Positions 39,178 through 48,718 of a stretch of DNA of 64,000 nt are shown here, piece after piece; position 1 is the first letter of the stretch; each line of letters opens with the position of its first letter. Source of the DNA: Staphylococcus pseudintermedius (GTDB taxonomy: Bacteria; Bacillota; Bacilli; Staphylococcales; Staphylococcaceae); NCBI RefSeq assembly GCF_001792775.2, contig NZ_MLGE02000009.1:1-64000 (forward strand), written 5' to 3'. The notes under the pieces were generated by a model. The model saw only the letters and a program-made list of their open reading frames with translations, did not search any database and had not been told where the DNA came from. The translations under genes and the position numbers were made by a program.

Positions 39178-40296
39178 ATGACAAATGAAATGATAGGATA
39201 CGGTGTAGTTGGCGTTGGTTATTTTGGTGCAGAGCTTGCTAGAGCAATGAAAAAAAATAAAGGAGCGAAGATTATATCAGTATATGATCCGGAAAATGGT
39301 GAACAAATATCTTCAGAACTTGAATGCAAATGTGCGAATAGTTTAGAGGAATTAGTATCTGACAGTGAAATTGATTGTGTCATTGTTGCAACACCTAACA
39401 ACCTTCATAAAGAACCAGTACTAGAAGCAGCAAAAAATAAAAAACATGTATTTTGTGAAAAACCTATTGCATTAAACTATAAAGATTGTGTTGAGATGGT
39501 CAGTGCATGTAAAGAGGCTGGAGTTATCTTTATGGCAGGTCACATTATGAATTTCTTTAATGGTGTGCATCATGCAAAAGAATTGATTCAACAAGGTGTA
39601 ATAGGGGATGTGTTATTTGTAAAATCAGCTCGAAACGGTTGGGAAGAAGCACAACCAAGTATTTCCTGGAAAAAAATGAGAGATCAATCAGGTGGTCACT
39701 TATATCACCATATTCATGAATTAGACTGTGTTCAATTTATAATGGGGGGAATGCCTGAAAAAGTTACAATGACCGCATCTGATATTGCTCATAATGGTGA
39801 GGCATTTGGTGATGAAGATGATTTTATAATGATGAACTTAGAGTTCTCTGGAAACAGATATGCACATTTAGAATGGGGTTCAGCATTCCGATGGGGAGAG
39901 CACTATGTCATGATTCAAGGAACAAAAGGCGCAATCATGTTAAATATGTATGACACAGGTGGGACTCTGAGAGTTGATGGAAAAGAAACACATTTCCTAA
40001 TTCATGAAACCCAAGAAGAGGATGAGAACCGTACTCAAATTTATCATGGCACAGAAATGGATGGTGCCATTCAATATGGTCATCCAGGAAAAAGAACACC
40101 ACTTTGGTTAAATACATTAATTCATAAAGAAATGGAATTCTTTAACGATGTTATACACGGAAAAGAAGTATCAAGTGAATATTTAAAACTTTTAGATGGT
40201 ACAGCAGCGGAAGAAGCTATTGCTACTGCCGATGCAGCAACTTTATCAAATTTAGAAGATAGAAAAGTTTCATTGAGTGAAATTTTAAATCGCTAA
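39178..40296 (+). CDS. Gfo/Idh/MocA-family oxidoreductase, candidate anhydro-sialic acid oxidoreductase
   Basis: NAD(P)-dependent sugar oxidoreductase of 372 residues. Seen: Rossmann motif GVVGVGYFGAELA (residues 7-19), the family motif CEKPIAL near residue 93, a HHIHELD segment in the C-terminal substrate domain, and WLNTLIHKEMEFFNDVIHG. The first in-frame start (39160) precedes the AAAGGAG ribosome site; the ATG at 39178 is right. It heads a cluster with a sugar symporter and a secreted sialidase. NanOx/YjhC enzymes of this family convert 2,7-anhydro-Neu5Ac back to Neu5Ac in other bacteria, so that role is plausible here, but it is inferred from context only; other sugar dehydrogenase roles remain open. 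Confidence 0.8.
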   Translation: MTNEMIGYGVVGVGYFGAELARAMKKNKGAKIISVYDPENGEQISSELECKCANSLEELVSDSEIDCVIVATPNNLHKEPVLEAAKNKKHVFCEKPIALNYKDCVEMVSACKEAGVIFMAGHIMNFFNGVHHAKELIQQGVIGDVLFVKSARNGWEEAQPSISWKKMRDQSGGHLYHHIHELDCVQFIMGGMPEKVTMTASDIAHNGEAFGDEDDFIMMNLEFSGNRYAHLEWGSAFRWGEHYVMIQGTKGAIMLNMYDTGGTLRVDGKETHFLIHETQEEDENRTQIYHGTEMDGAIQYGHPGKRTPLWLNTLIHKEMEFFNDVIHGKEVSSEYLKLLDGTAAEEAIATADAATLSNLEDRKVSLSEILNR

Positions 40297-40336
40297 CGAC
40301 AACAAGGACGAATTCATTTAAAAGGTGATGAAAGAT

Positions 40337-41785
40337 ATGAAACAAAAAGAAGGGGCAGTTTCAAGCAGTCAAAACATGACCGCTATCAAAGTTGATGCAA
40401 AGCCATTTGGAATGAAAGATAAAATTGGATATATGTTGGGTGACATAGGTAATGATGCAATTTTAGGTCTCGTAAATAGCTTTTTAATGATTTATTATAC
40501 GAATGTACTGGGTATTGCAGGCAGTGTAGTAGGAATACTATTTTTAATTTCAAGAATTATTGATGCATTTGCAGATGTATCAGTTGGACGTATGGTAGAT
40601 GTAGCAGAATTAACGCCTGATGGTCGATTTAAACCGTGGATTAGAAGAATGAAGTATCCGTTTTGTATCATCTCATTACTACTATTTTTACCATTAGTTC
40701 ATGATTGGAATGATGGGGCAAAGATTGCATATATTTTTGCGACTTACTTGATTTTTGGCGTAGTTTTATCAGCCATTAACATCCCATATGGTTCTATGGC
40801 TGCGGCAATCAGTGATCATCCTGATGATCGAGCGGCACTGTCAACATTTAGAAGTGTGGGGGCAGCAATAGGGATGTCTTCAACGGGATTTTTAATCCCA
40901 ATGTTCATTTATACAACAAATGCGCATGGTGAAAAAACAATTTCTGGAATGAGATTCTTTATTATCGCAATCATTTGTTGTTCGATTGCTTTTATTGTAT
41001 ATAATATTATCAATCATATGTTAGTAGAACGAGTGCAAGTTAAGAAAAAAGAAAAAGTGACTGTAGGTAAACTATTAAAAGGCTTATTTACTGATAGAGC
41101 GATTCTAGTTCTAATCATAGTAGATTTCTTTGTAGTATTAACTCAAATTTTATATGGTACTACTACGACATATTTGTTCAATGATTACTTCCATAGCCCG
41201 AAAGCGATGTCAATTGCTATGCTATTTAACTGGGGAACAGTTGTATTAGTTGCAGCTCCTACAATTTACCTAGTAAGGAAGTTTGGTAAAAAAGAAGTAA
41301 CTATGATTGCTCTACCATTTTCATCATTGATGTTTTTCTTGTTATTCTTCTTACACACAACGAACCCTTGGGTGTATGTCACTTTAATGTTTTTTGCAAC
41401 AATTGGTTATTCAGTATTTAATGTAATCGTTTGGGCATTAATAACCGATGTAATTGATGCGCATCAATATAATACAGGTTTACGCGAAGATGGTACAGTT
41501 TATGGTCTGAATTCATTTGCAAGAAAAGTGGCTCAGGCGTTTTCTGGTGGTATTGGTGGATTTATGCTAGCGTTTATTGGATATCAATCTTCTACAGTTG
41601 GAGGTGCTATGCAATCTGAGGTTGTGCAAGAAAGAATTTATATGATATCAAATTTACTTCCTGCTGTATTATTCTTAGTTGCTGCATTGATTTTAATGTT
41701 TGGTTATCCAATGAATAAAAAGACGACAGATAGAATCGCTAGAGAATTAAGAGAAGAACGTGAAAGAATGCAAGTTAAAATATAA
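40337..41785 (+). CDS. GPH-family sugar:cation symporter
   Basis: Membrane transporter of the glycoside-pentoside-hexuronide family (MFS_2), 482 residues, about 12 helices. Seen: the N-terminal GYMLGDIGNDAILGLVNSFLM segment, RIIDAFADVSVGRMVD (conserved Asp residues for cation coupling), NIPYGSMAAAISDHPDDRAAL and the C-terminal YNTGLREDGTVYGLNSF. ATG at 40337 follows AAAGGTGA; earlier starts lie in that site. Its stop overlaps the sialidase start (TAATG), so the two are translationally coupled. The likely cargo is the product released by the sialidase. Confidence 0.88.
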   Translation: MKQKEGAVSSSQNMTAIKVDAKPFGMKDKIGYMLGDIGNDAILGLVNSFLMIYYTNVLGIAGSVVGILFLISRIIDAFADVSVGRMVDVAELTPDGRFKPWIRRMKYPFCIISLLLFLPLVHDWNDGAKIAYIFATYLIFGVVLSAINIPYGSMAAAISDHPDDRAALSTFRSVGAAIGMSSTGFLIPMFIYTTNAHGEKTISGMRFFIIAIICCSIAFIVYNIINHMLVERVQVKKKEKVTVGKLLKGLFTDRAILVLIIVDFFVVLTQILYGTTTTYLFNDYFHSPKAMSIAMLFNWGTVVLVAAPTIYLVRKFGKKEVTMIALPFSSLMFFLLFFLHTTNPWVYVTLMFFATIGYSVFNVIVWALITDVIDAHQYNTGLREDGTVYGLNSFARKVAQAFSGGIGGFMLAFIGYQSSTVGGAMQSEVVQERIYMISNLLPAVLFLVAALILMFGYPMNKKTTDRIARELREERERMQVKI

Positions 41786-43287
41786 TGAAGAAGATTATCA
41801 AATTGGGAGTATTATTTACACTAGTCAGTACGTTGATGTTAGCTTTTAATCAAGAGGTTCGAGCAGAAAATAACCCGGTCAAAGATCAAAGTATTTTCAA
41901 ATCAGGCGATACAACCCAAGCGAATTATTTTAGAATCCCTGCATTGTATACGTTAAGTAATGGAGAAATGATTGCAAGCGCTGATGCACGCTATGGTGGG
42001 ACACATGATGCAAAAAGTAAAATTAATATAGCGACATCTACTAGTTTTGATGGTAAGAACTGGACATCCCCTACATTTGCATTACAATTCCATGATTATG
42101 AAAGTCAATTGATAGATTGGCCACGTGATAATGTTGGGAAAAATAGACAAATTCAAGGGAGCGCTTCATTTATTGACTCAGCAATTGTACAAGATAAAAA
42201 TACCAATAAAATTTTTTTAATGGCAGATATGATGCCAGCGGGTATTGGTAATAATAATGCCCTAAAAAGTGATTCAGGTTTTAAAGAAATTAATGGCAAA
42301 TATTACATGAAATTAAAGTTGAATAATGAGAAAGGCTATAATTATTCTATCCGTGAGAATGGTACAATATTTAATGATAAGAATAACAATCCTACCATTT
42401 ATAGTGTAGATAGAGATTATAATATTTTAAAAAATAACGAATATCAATATGTAACGCAATATTCAGTGAAATTTAATGGTTCAAATTTGCAGGAATACCA
42501 TAATAATAATAAGGTTAAAATGAATATTTTCTATAAAGATTCGATATTTAAAGTAACACCTACAAATTATATCGTTTATACGACGAGTATGGATGGACAA
42601 AAATGGGGGCACCCTGAAATTTTACCGCCATTTTTAGGATTGAATCATAATGCATCCTATTTAAGTCCTGGCCAAGGTTTAGCAACTTCTACAGGGCGTT
42701 TAATATTTGCATCTTATACTTCGCAAGGACTTGTTTTTATTTATAGTGATGATCATGGAATAACTTGGCAGGCAACAAAAGCTGATTTACCTTTTAAGAA
42801 TGCAACTGCAGAAACGCAAATGGTCGAATTAAAGCCAAATGTGATTAGAGCTTTTTTCAGAACTACAACTGGGAAAATAGGCTATATTACGAGTTTAGAC
42901 AATGGTCATACATGGGACAACGTGCATTATTTAAGTCAAATCAATCAAACCCGATATGGTACACAAATTTCTGTAATAAAGTATTCACAGAAATACCAAG
43001 GAAAAGATGTTATTATTCTCAGCACCCCAAATTCAAGAACAGGAAGAAATAATGGGCAAATATGGATAGGTTTAGTAGATAGTAAAACAAATAATATTGA
43101 CTGGATTCATCATAAACAAGTTGATGAAATCAATGTGGGTTATTCTTATTCAGCATTAACCGAGACAAAGGATTCGAAAATTTTATTATTATACGAAAAG
43201 TATGATTCTTGGTCTAGAAATCAACTGCATTTAAAAAATACTATGAAATACCGTGTTTATACATTTGAGGATTTGTTATCCAATTAG
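41785..43287 (+). CDS. Secreted sialidase (neuraminidase), GH33-type
   Basis: Extracellular exo-sialidase of 500 residues. Seen: signal peptide to about residue 27 (VRA/EN), the FRIP motif with Arg50, candidate acid/base Asp75 (YGGTHDAKSK), and four Asp boxes: STSFDGKNW, TSMDGQKWG, YSDDHGITW and SLDNGHTW. Further arginines (RAFFRTTTG, NQTRYGTQIS) and the GYSYSALTE tyrosine fit the six-bladed propeller active site. No CBM40, LPXTG or GW module, so it should be released. An inserted domain lies between boxes 1 and 2 (about 110-270). Whether it is hydrolytic or an intramolecular trans-sialidase cannot be settled here, though a NanOx-like partner hints at the latter. Confidence 0.9.
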   Translation: MKKIIKLGVLFTLVSTLMLAFNQEVRAENNPVKDQSIFKSGDTTQANYFRIPALYTLSNGEMIASADARYGGTHDAKSKINIATSTSFDGKNWTSPTFALQFHDYESQLIDWPRDNVGKNRQIQGSASFIDSAIVQDKNTNKIFLMADMMPAGIGNNNALKSDSGFKEINGKYYMKLKLNNEKGYNYSIRENGTIFNDKNNNPTIYSVDRDYNILKNNEYQYVTQYSVKFNGSNLQEYHNNNKVKMNIFYKDSIFKVTPTNYIVYTTSMDGQKWGHPEILPPFLGLNHNASYLSPGQGLATSTGRLIFASYTSQGLVFIYSDDHGITWQATKADLPFKNATAETQMVELKPNVIRAFFRTTTGKIGYITSLDNGHTWDNVHYLSQINQTRYGTQISVIKYSQKYQGKDVIILSTPNSRTGRNNGQIWIGLVDSKTNNIDWIHHKQVDEINVGYSYSALTETKDSKILLLYEKYDSWSRNQLHLKNTMKYRVYTFEDLLSN

Positions 43288-43384
43288 TTCTATTGTTTTT
43301 GTGTCAATTACTTTGACTAAAAAGTGAATGAAATGAGTAAAAGCGTGGAAACTAAAATGTGAATCAAATTTATAAAGGTAATTT

Positions 43385-43432
43385 GCACCCTGAAAATTAG
43401 ATTTTAATATGATTTTTAGGGTGCTTTTAGAT
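43385..43432 (+). terminator. Sialidase operon terminator
   Basis: Stem GCACCCTGAAAAT / ATTTTTAGGGTGC with one mismatch followed by TTTT, about 97 bp after the stop. Confidence 0.85.
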
Positions 43433-43810
43433 ATAATTGCTGTTTTTAAATTTGATTATGAAATTTTACGTTGTTGATTTAAAGATAAAATTTCAATTGA
43501 TTATATGTGAATGGTGATCGGTTTTAGTAGCTCCATGACTTCATTATGTCAAGACATTTAAGTCTATTCTATAGTAGATGAATATGATGAATACGAAAAA
43601 TTGTTAAAAGAAAGCTTTGTTAGCATTTACTGTTTTGGTTTTGTATAGTTACGAGAATAACAGCGATTAAATTGAGCGTTGAGAAAGATAATCATTGGAG
43701 GAGCGACATAAATATTTCGGATGTCATTGATAAGTTGTGAGAAGATAGAGGTATAGAGAACTTAATGACTCTTAAGCAATTTATTAGTTTTATTGATTTT
43801 GAAAGTTAAG
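43433..43810 (+). pseudogene. Possible decayed gene remnants
   Basis: The region has coding texture broken by stops. From 43584 a frame reads MNTKNC-stop-KKALLAFTVLVLYSYEN, like a ruined signal peptide. From about 43710 a frame reads NISDVIDKL-stop-EDRGIENLM and continues TLKQFISFIDFES before stopping at 43810. No family recognised. It may equally be random AT-rich DNA. Confidence 0.35.
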
Positions 43811-43814
43811 CAAT

Positions 43815-43851
43815 AAAAAACATGCTAACCGTATTGTTGAAGTTAGCATGT
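43815..43851 (-). terminator. Terminator of the AI-2E-family gene
   Basis: Perfect 10-bp stem ACATGCTAAC / GTTAGCATGT with a T-run on the minus strand, 12 bp after the stop. Confidence 0.88.
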
Positions 43852-43862
43852 CTCTTTATTAA

Positions 43863-44960
43863 TTAAAGCATTCCTTTATCATCGACGTCACTGTGGGCTT
43901 TATGCATAATTTGATGACGGTACTTGAACACGTTACGTACGATAGTTTTAAGTACTGCATAAAGTGGTACTGCGACTAAAATCAGTGTAAAGCCACCTAA
44001 ACTACCTGAAGCTAAAATCACAATGATAATCGTAAGTGGATGAATGTTTAATGATTTACCCATAACGTTAGGTGTAATGACGTTACCTTCGAGTTGTTGT
44101 GCAATCAAAGTAATAACACAGACCCAAATGAACGTGGTTGGACTTTGAATTAAGCCTAAAATACCAGCTGGTAAGAACGCCATCCAAGGACCTAAAAACG
44201 GAATCATATTTGCTACAATCGCAAACATTACTAAGAGCATTGTGTACTCTAAACCGATAATCGAATAACCAATATATAAAATAGCCCCTAGAATTAAACT
44301 CACTGTCACTTGACCTTGAATGTAAGACATCAGCGTTTGGTTTAAATCTTTTAATAAGTTTACGATGAAAATTTTACGTTCGCCATTAAAAATATTTGCG
44401 ACGGCTGGAATAAAGCGTTCGTGGTCTTTTAACATATAAATCAAGAAGAATGGTACTAAAATCAACAAGAACAATGTCGACACAATACTTGAAATAATGT
44501 TAAGCGAGTTAGACAACAAATCCGAAGCCATCTGACTAAAATAAGACACGATGTCGTTAATTTTTTCTGTCACTTGATCAGGTAAGCGATCGCGTTGGTC
44601 GAGTGCAAAATTAATTAAACGTTCAGCTTCACGTTGAATAAATGGAATTTGATGGATTAAATTCTCGATTTGTGTAGCAATAACCGGTCCAATCACACCA
44701 ATCACTGCCGCCATCATTGCTGTTAATGCGAGTAAGATAATCGTAATACTTGCCCATCTCGGTAAATGACGCTTCTCGAGCATTTTTTGGAATGGCAAAC
44801 AGATGTAAAATAAAAAACCACTCAGCAATAAAGGTAATATAATAGATTGAATGATAATAATGATTGGCATAAATATGTGGTTAACATCTAAAAATAATTT
44901 GATGATTAAAAATAAAAGTAGTAGTGCTACACCTGTTCGGAACCACACTTTATTTGTCAT
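43863..44960 (-). CDS. AI-2E/PerM-family membrane protein
   Basis: A 365-residue polytopic membrane protein with about eight helices and the family segments GPVIATQIENLIHQIPF, PFLGPWMAFLPAGILGL and GNVITPNVMGKSLNIHPLT. Relatives include the E. coli AI-2 exporter TqsA and Bacillus Na+/H+ antiporters, so the cargo is uncertain. An upstream in-frame start at 45017 lacks a ribosome site; the ATG at 44960 follows AAGGAGG and is chosen. Divergent from alsT. Confidence 0.88.
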   Translation of the reverse strand: MTNKVWFRTGVALLLLFLIIKLFLDVNHIFMPIIIIIQSIILPLLLSGFLFYICLPFQKMLEKRHLPRWASITIILLALTAMMAAVIGVIGPVIATQIENLIHQIPFIQREAERLINFALDQRDRLPDQVTEKINDIVSYFSQMASDLLSNSLNIISSIVSTLFLLILVPFFLIYMLKDHERFIPAVANIFNGERKIFIVNLLKDLNQTLMSYIQGQVTVSLILGAILYIGYSIIGLEYTMLLVMFAIVANMIPFLGPWMAFLPAGILGLIQSPTTFIWVCVITLIAQQLEGNVITPNVMGKSLNIHPLTIIIVILASGSLGGFTLILVAVPLYAVLKTIVRNVFKYRHQIMHKAHSDVDDKGML

Positions 44961-45090
44961 ACATTGTTTCCTCCTTCTATAAGAACACTGATTACAGTAT
45001 ATCCCAATCAGAATCACGTTAAAAGAAAAAATTTAACCAATACTTGAATCATTTGCATTTTTTGCATGGTGTGTTGTTCTAAAAAAAGAG

Positions 45091-45142
45091 TTGCACGGAA
45101 TTTTTTAACTGTGTATACTGATATCATATTTATCAGAAAATT
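45091..45142 (+). promoter_or_regulatory. alsT promoter with CodY box
   Basis: -35 TTGCAC (45091-45096), 17-bp spacer, -10 TATACT (45114-45119), then ATTTATCAGAAAATT (45128-45142), matching 13 of 15 positions of the CodY consensus AATTTTCWGAAAATT just after the transcription start. Predicts nutrient-dependent repression. Confidence 0.82.
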
Positions 45143-45178
45143 ATAAAAAAGGGTGCAGAAGAAAAAGGGGGAATGTTT

Positions 45179-46750
45179 ATGTTAGAAACGATTGTGGGAT
45201 GGCTTAATGAAGTTGTTTGGAGTAAGCCATTAGTTTATGGTCTTTTACTTACAGGGGTTGCATTTAGTTTGATGAGTCGTTTTTTACAAGTCCGTCACTT
45301 TAAAGAAATGATTCGTCTCATGTTTCAAGGTGAAAAGTCACCAACGGGGATTTCTAGTTTTCAGGCTATTGCGTTATCATTAGCAGGTCGTGTGGGGACA
45401 GGGAATATCGTTGGTGTTTCTACTGCGATTTTCATCGGGGGTCCTGGTGCAGTCTTTTGGATGTGGGCTACTGCATTTTTAGGCGCAGGAACAGCCTTTA
45501 TCGAGTCAGCGCTAGGTCAAATTTATAAACAAGAAGAAGATGGCGAATACCGCGGGGGTCCGGCATATTATATTGAAAAAGGGATTAAAGGTAAATTTGG
45601 GAAGGTTTACGGTTTAGTCTTCGCGATTGTGACGATTATTTCAGTTGGTCTATTGTTGCCAGGTGTTCAGTCAAATGCGATTGCAAGTTCAATGCATAAT
45701 GCGTTCGGTATTCCTGCGTGGGTGATTGCAGTCGTACTTGTAGTCGTTTTAGCACTCATTATTTTTGGTGGCGTAAAATGGATTGCGAAAGTAGCGACGG
45801 CAGTTGTTCCATTTATGGCGATTATTTATATTTTAATGGCGATTGTCATTATCATACTTAATATTCAAGAAGTACCTGCATTGTTTGCGCTTATCTTTAA
45901 ATCAGCATTCGGTATGGAAGCCGCTTTTGGTGGTATTATCGGTGCAATGATTGAGATTGGTGTGAAACGTGGACTGTATTCAAATGAAGCAGGTCAAGGT
46001 ACAGGACCTCACGCAGCGGCAGCAGCAGAAGTGTCTCATCCAGCGAAGCAAGGTCTCGTTCAAGCATTTTCTGTTTACGTGGATACATTATTCGTTTGTA
46101 CAGCAACAGCGTTAATTATTTTAATTTCTGGTACATATAATACAACAGATGGAACAGTTGCGGCTGATGGTATGCCTGGTTTATTAAAAAATAGTGAAAT
46201 TTTTGTGCAAAACGCGGATGGTACGAAAGATTACTCTGGTACTGCGATGTATGCACAAGCAGGGATTGATAAAGCGTTACAAGGTTCGAGTTACCACTTT
46301 GATCCGAATTTCTCAGGATTTGGTTCGTACTTTATCGCGATTGCGTTATTCTTCTTTGCCTTTACAACGATTTTAGCGTATTACTACATCGCTGAAACGA
46401 ATGTTAGTTTCTTAACGAATCGTATTGCGAAAAATCAAAACCAATTATGGCGTAATGTGACACGTCTCGTCTTAATCGCAGCGACCGCATACGGTGCAGT
46501 GAAAACGGCTGACATCGCATGGGCTATGGGTGACTTAGGTGTCGGATTGATGGCATGGTTAAACATCATTGCGATTTGGATTTTATATCGACCAGCCATG
46601 CATGCATTAAAAGACTTTGAACGTCAGAAGAAGGAAAAAGGGACAGGCAAAACCGCGATTTACCGTCCAGATCCTAAAGAGATTCCAACTGCTACGTTCT
46701 GGTTAGAAGATTATCCGAAACGTTTGAAAGAAGAAGATATTCAACCGTAA
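45179..46750 (+). CDS. alsT: Alanine/glycine:cation symporter family protein AlsT
   Basis: Sodium-coupled amino acid importer of the AGCS family; in staphylococci and Bacillus AlsT takes up glutamine or alanine. Seen: about 11 helices, the motifs ISSFQAIALSLAGRVGTGN and GPGAVFWMWATAFLGAGTAF near the N terminus, GGPAYYIEKG, and SNEAGQGTGPHAAAAAEVSHP, the AGCS signature. 523 residues. ATG at 45173 overlaps the AAGGGGGAA site; ATG at 45179 is correctly spaced. CodY-type operator upstream. Confidence 0.93.
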   Translation: MLETIVGWLNEVVWSKPLVYGLLLTGVAFSLMSRFLQVRHFKEMIRLMFQGEKSPTGISSFQAIALSLAGRVGTGNIVGVSTAIFIGGPGAVFWMWATAFLGAGTAFIESALGQIYKQEEDGEYRGGPAYYIEKGIKGKFGKVYGLVFAIVTIISVGLLLPGVQSNAIASSMHNAFGIPAWVIAVVLVVVLALIIFGGVKWIAKVATAVVPFMAIIYILMAIVIIILNIQEVPALFALIFKSAFGMEAAFGGIIGAMIEIGVKRGLYSNEAGQGTGPHAAAAAEVSHPAKQGLVQAFSVYVDTLFVCTATALIILISGTYNTTDGTVAADGMPGLLKNSEIFVQNADGTKDYSGTAMYAQAGIDKALQGSSYHFDPNFSGFGSYFIAIALFFFAFTTILAYYYIAETNVSFLTNRIAKNQNQLWRNVTRLVLIAATAYGAVKTADIAWAMGDLGVGLMAWLNIIAIWILYRPAMHALKDFERQKKEKGTGKTAIYRPDPKEIPTATFWLEDYPKRLKEEDIQP

Positions 46751-46852
46751 CGTCACAAATTAGACAAAATAGCGTCAAATCAAGCTTTATAGATTAACAC
46801 AGCATGCGTCTCCTGATACAATGAGATTAATTCGTATGAGGAGGCGCTTTTT

Positions 46853-47587
46853 ATGACTACATTTAATCCAGGTGAAGTAACGGTCACACACCTACAAAGC
46901 GACTACTTAGAGCGAGAAATTACATTATCAGTCTATTTGCCGAAAGATTATTCTGATTTATATAAATCGAAAGTAATTTTTTGTTTTGATGGTCGTGACT
47001 TTCTAAGGTATGGTCAACTTCATCGTGTATATGAGAAATTAAGAAAAAATGGGGAAGTCGAGCGTGCAATTATCGTCGGACTGCATTATCAAAATGTGAA
47101 GATGCGTCATATGGAATTCCATCCAGAAGGCGAAAAAGCTGCACAAACGGTTCAAGCGGTCGCAAATGAGATTTTACCGTGGATTGATGAGAATTTCGCA
47201 ACATATAAAGTAGGGAACGCGAGAATTTTATTAGGTGATAGTTTAGCAGGGAGTATCGCATTGTTAACTGCACTTTCGTACCCACGTGTGATGAGTCAAG
47301 TCGGTTTATTGAGTCCGCATTATGATGATATTGTGAAACTCATTTTTAATCGTTGTCAGTTTAAATCAGAATTAAACATTTGGCATGCGGTAGGTAAAGA
47401 AGAGATTGATTTTAAATTGCCAACAAGTGGTGAGCGAGCAGACTTCTTAACACCTAACCGTACATTAAAAGATTTATTTGAATCGCAACAAATGACATAT
47501 TACTACGAAGAATTAGATGGTGGGCACAATTGGAAAACTTGGCAGAAAGAATTGCCAAAAATGTTAACTTACTTTTTAAGTAACTAG
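46853..47587 (+). CDS. Alpha/beta-hydrolase, putative esterase (Fes/esterase D-like)
   Basis: A 244-residue cytoplasmic hydrolase. Seen: [26 protein letters not shown], the nucleophile elbow GDSLAGS (Ser near 131), the acid in the region after [11 protein letters not shown], and the terminal catalytic-His motif DGGHNWKTW. This matches the enterochelin-esterase/esterase D superfamily, yet no siderophore genes are nearby, so the substrate is unknown. The ATG follows GAGGAGG. Gap of 100 bp from alsT and 53 bp to yjcG, which has its own TATAAT. Confidence 0.85.
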   Translation: MTTFNPGEVTVTHLQSDYLEREITLSVYLPKDYSDLYKSKVIFCFDGRDFLRYGQLHRVYEKLRKNGEVERAIIVGLHYQNVKMRHMEFHPEGEKAAQTVQAVANEILPWIDENFATYKVGNARILLGDSLAGSIALLTALSYPRVMSQVGLLSPHYDDIVKLIFNRCQFKSELNIWHAVGKEEIDFKLPTSGERADFLTPNRTLKDLFESQQMTYYYEELDGGHNWKTWQKELPKMLTYFLSN

Positions 47588-47640
47588 TTTTAAGAAAATT
47601 TGCTATAATAAAAGTAAGCGAATACAAAGGAGGAATTCAA

Positions 47641-48147
47641 ATGATTTTAGGATTAGCGTTAATTCCGTCAAAAGATTTCCAAAACGAGGTCAACGCTTAT
47701 CGTAAACGTTATGATAAGCACTACACAATGATTCAACCTCATATTACGATTAAAAGTAATTTTGAAATTGATGAAAAAGATCTTGATCAAGTTAAAGCTG
47801 AAATAGAAAAACGTTTAGAAGGGGCACAACAAGCAGAGGTTTATGTATCAAAAGCATCAAACTTTGCACCGATTACAAACGTTATTTATTTTAAAGTCGA
47901 GAAAAATGCAGCACTAGAAGATTTATTCAACCGCTTTGATGGCGAAGATTTTTATGGTAAATCTGAACACGCATTTGTACCACACTTTACGATTGCACAA
48001 GGTTTAACAAGCCAAGAGTTTGAAGATATCTATGGTCAAGTGCATTTAGCAGGCATTGAACATAAAGAAATAATTGATACATTATCATTGATGCATTTTA
48101 AAGAAGATGTAGCAGAATGGGAAGAAATTGCTACGTTTTCTTTATAA
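47641..48147 (+). CDS. yjcG: 2H phosphoesterase family protein YjcG
   Basis: A 168-residue member of the 2'-5' RNA ligase/2H phosphoesterase superfamily. Seen: two HxTx catalytic tetrapeptides, PHITI near residue 36 and PHFTI near residue 116, in a symmetrical alpha/beta fold. Length and start ([18 protein letters not shown]) match the Bacillus/Staphylococcus YjcG group. The substrate is not known. ATG follows AAAGGAGG; terminator downstream. Confidence 0.9.
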   Translation: MILGLALIPSKDFQNEVNAYRKRYDKHYTMIQPHITIKSNFEIDEKDLDQVKAEIEKRLEGAQQAEVYVSKASNFAPITNVIYFKVEKNAALEDLFNRFDGEDFYGKSEHAFVPHFTIAQGLTSQEFEDIYGQVHLAGIEHKEIIDTLSLMHFKEDVAEWEEIATFSL

Positions 48148-48161
48148 TATGATTGAAAAAT

Positions 48162-48209
48162 AAAAAATGGGCTGATGTGGCATGGGGCGTGCATATCAGT
48201 CCATTTTTT
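48162..48209 (+). terminator. yjcG terminator
   Basis: Stem AAAAAATGGGCTGATGTG / CATATCAGTCCATTTTTT, 14 bp after yjcG. Strong and possibly bidirectional. Confidence 0.9.
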
Positions 48210-48454
48210 AAGTTCGAAAATTCATATTATCTGTGTCTAGCAAAATATGAAAACCTATATAATATTGAGTGCATAAAGTTAATGATATAATAAAATGATA
48301 TTAACAAAACTGTTAATGATGTTGTTTTTAGGCTGTTTATTTCAATTTCTGAGAAAACATACTTCATCTATATATTTTGTTAAGTGGTAGTGAAAAATTT
48401 TGTTTAAAAATATATAGGTAAGACAGTATGATATGAATAACCACAATAATCATT

Positions 48455-48545
48455 AGGCTAAGCTCTGTTTTATTAAAGCAACATACTTTTTTATGACAGT
48501 CTTTGCTAATATCCTTGCTATCGTTAAAACGCAGAGCTTTTCTGT
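48455..48545 (+). ncRNA. Candidate structured RNA
   Basis: AAGCTCTG-TTTTA (48460-48472) pairs with TAAAAC-G-CAGAGCTT (48525-48539), 13 pairs with one bulged base, closing a loop of about 52 nt and followed by TTTCTGTT. A TATGAT at 48427-48432 could be a -10. It sits in a gene-free gap (48210-48660) and is not explained by a neighbouring gene. No family recognised; it could also be a loose terminator or chance fold. Confidence 0.35.
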
Positions 48546-48662
48546 TACGACGAAAGGAATCTTTCTATATTACACACCACTAATGATTGAGAACTTTTTA
48601 ATATCAATAATTAAAATAACGGTCAGTGAACCTCTCACCAACCGTTAAAAATATATAACCCA

Positions 48663-48711
48663 AAAAATTCCCACAATAACGGCTAAAATTGACCGTTGTT
48701 GCGGGGATTTT
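48663..48711 (-). terminator. Terminator of the sulfatase/PTS operon
   Basis: Imperfect stem AAAATTCCC.CAATAACGG / CCGTTGTTGCGGGGATTTT with a 10-base loop, 8 bp after the IID stop on the minus strand. A second AACGGT...ACCGTT hairpin lies at 48618-48647. Confidence 0.82.
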
Positions 48712-48718
48712 ATTATTG

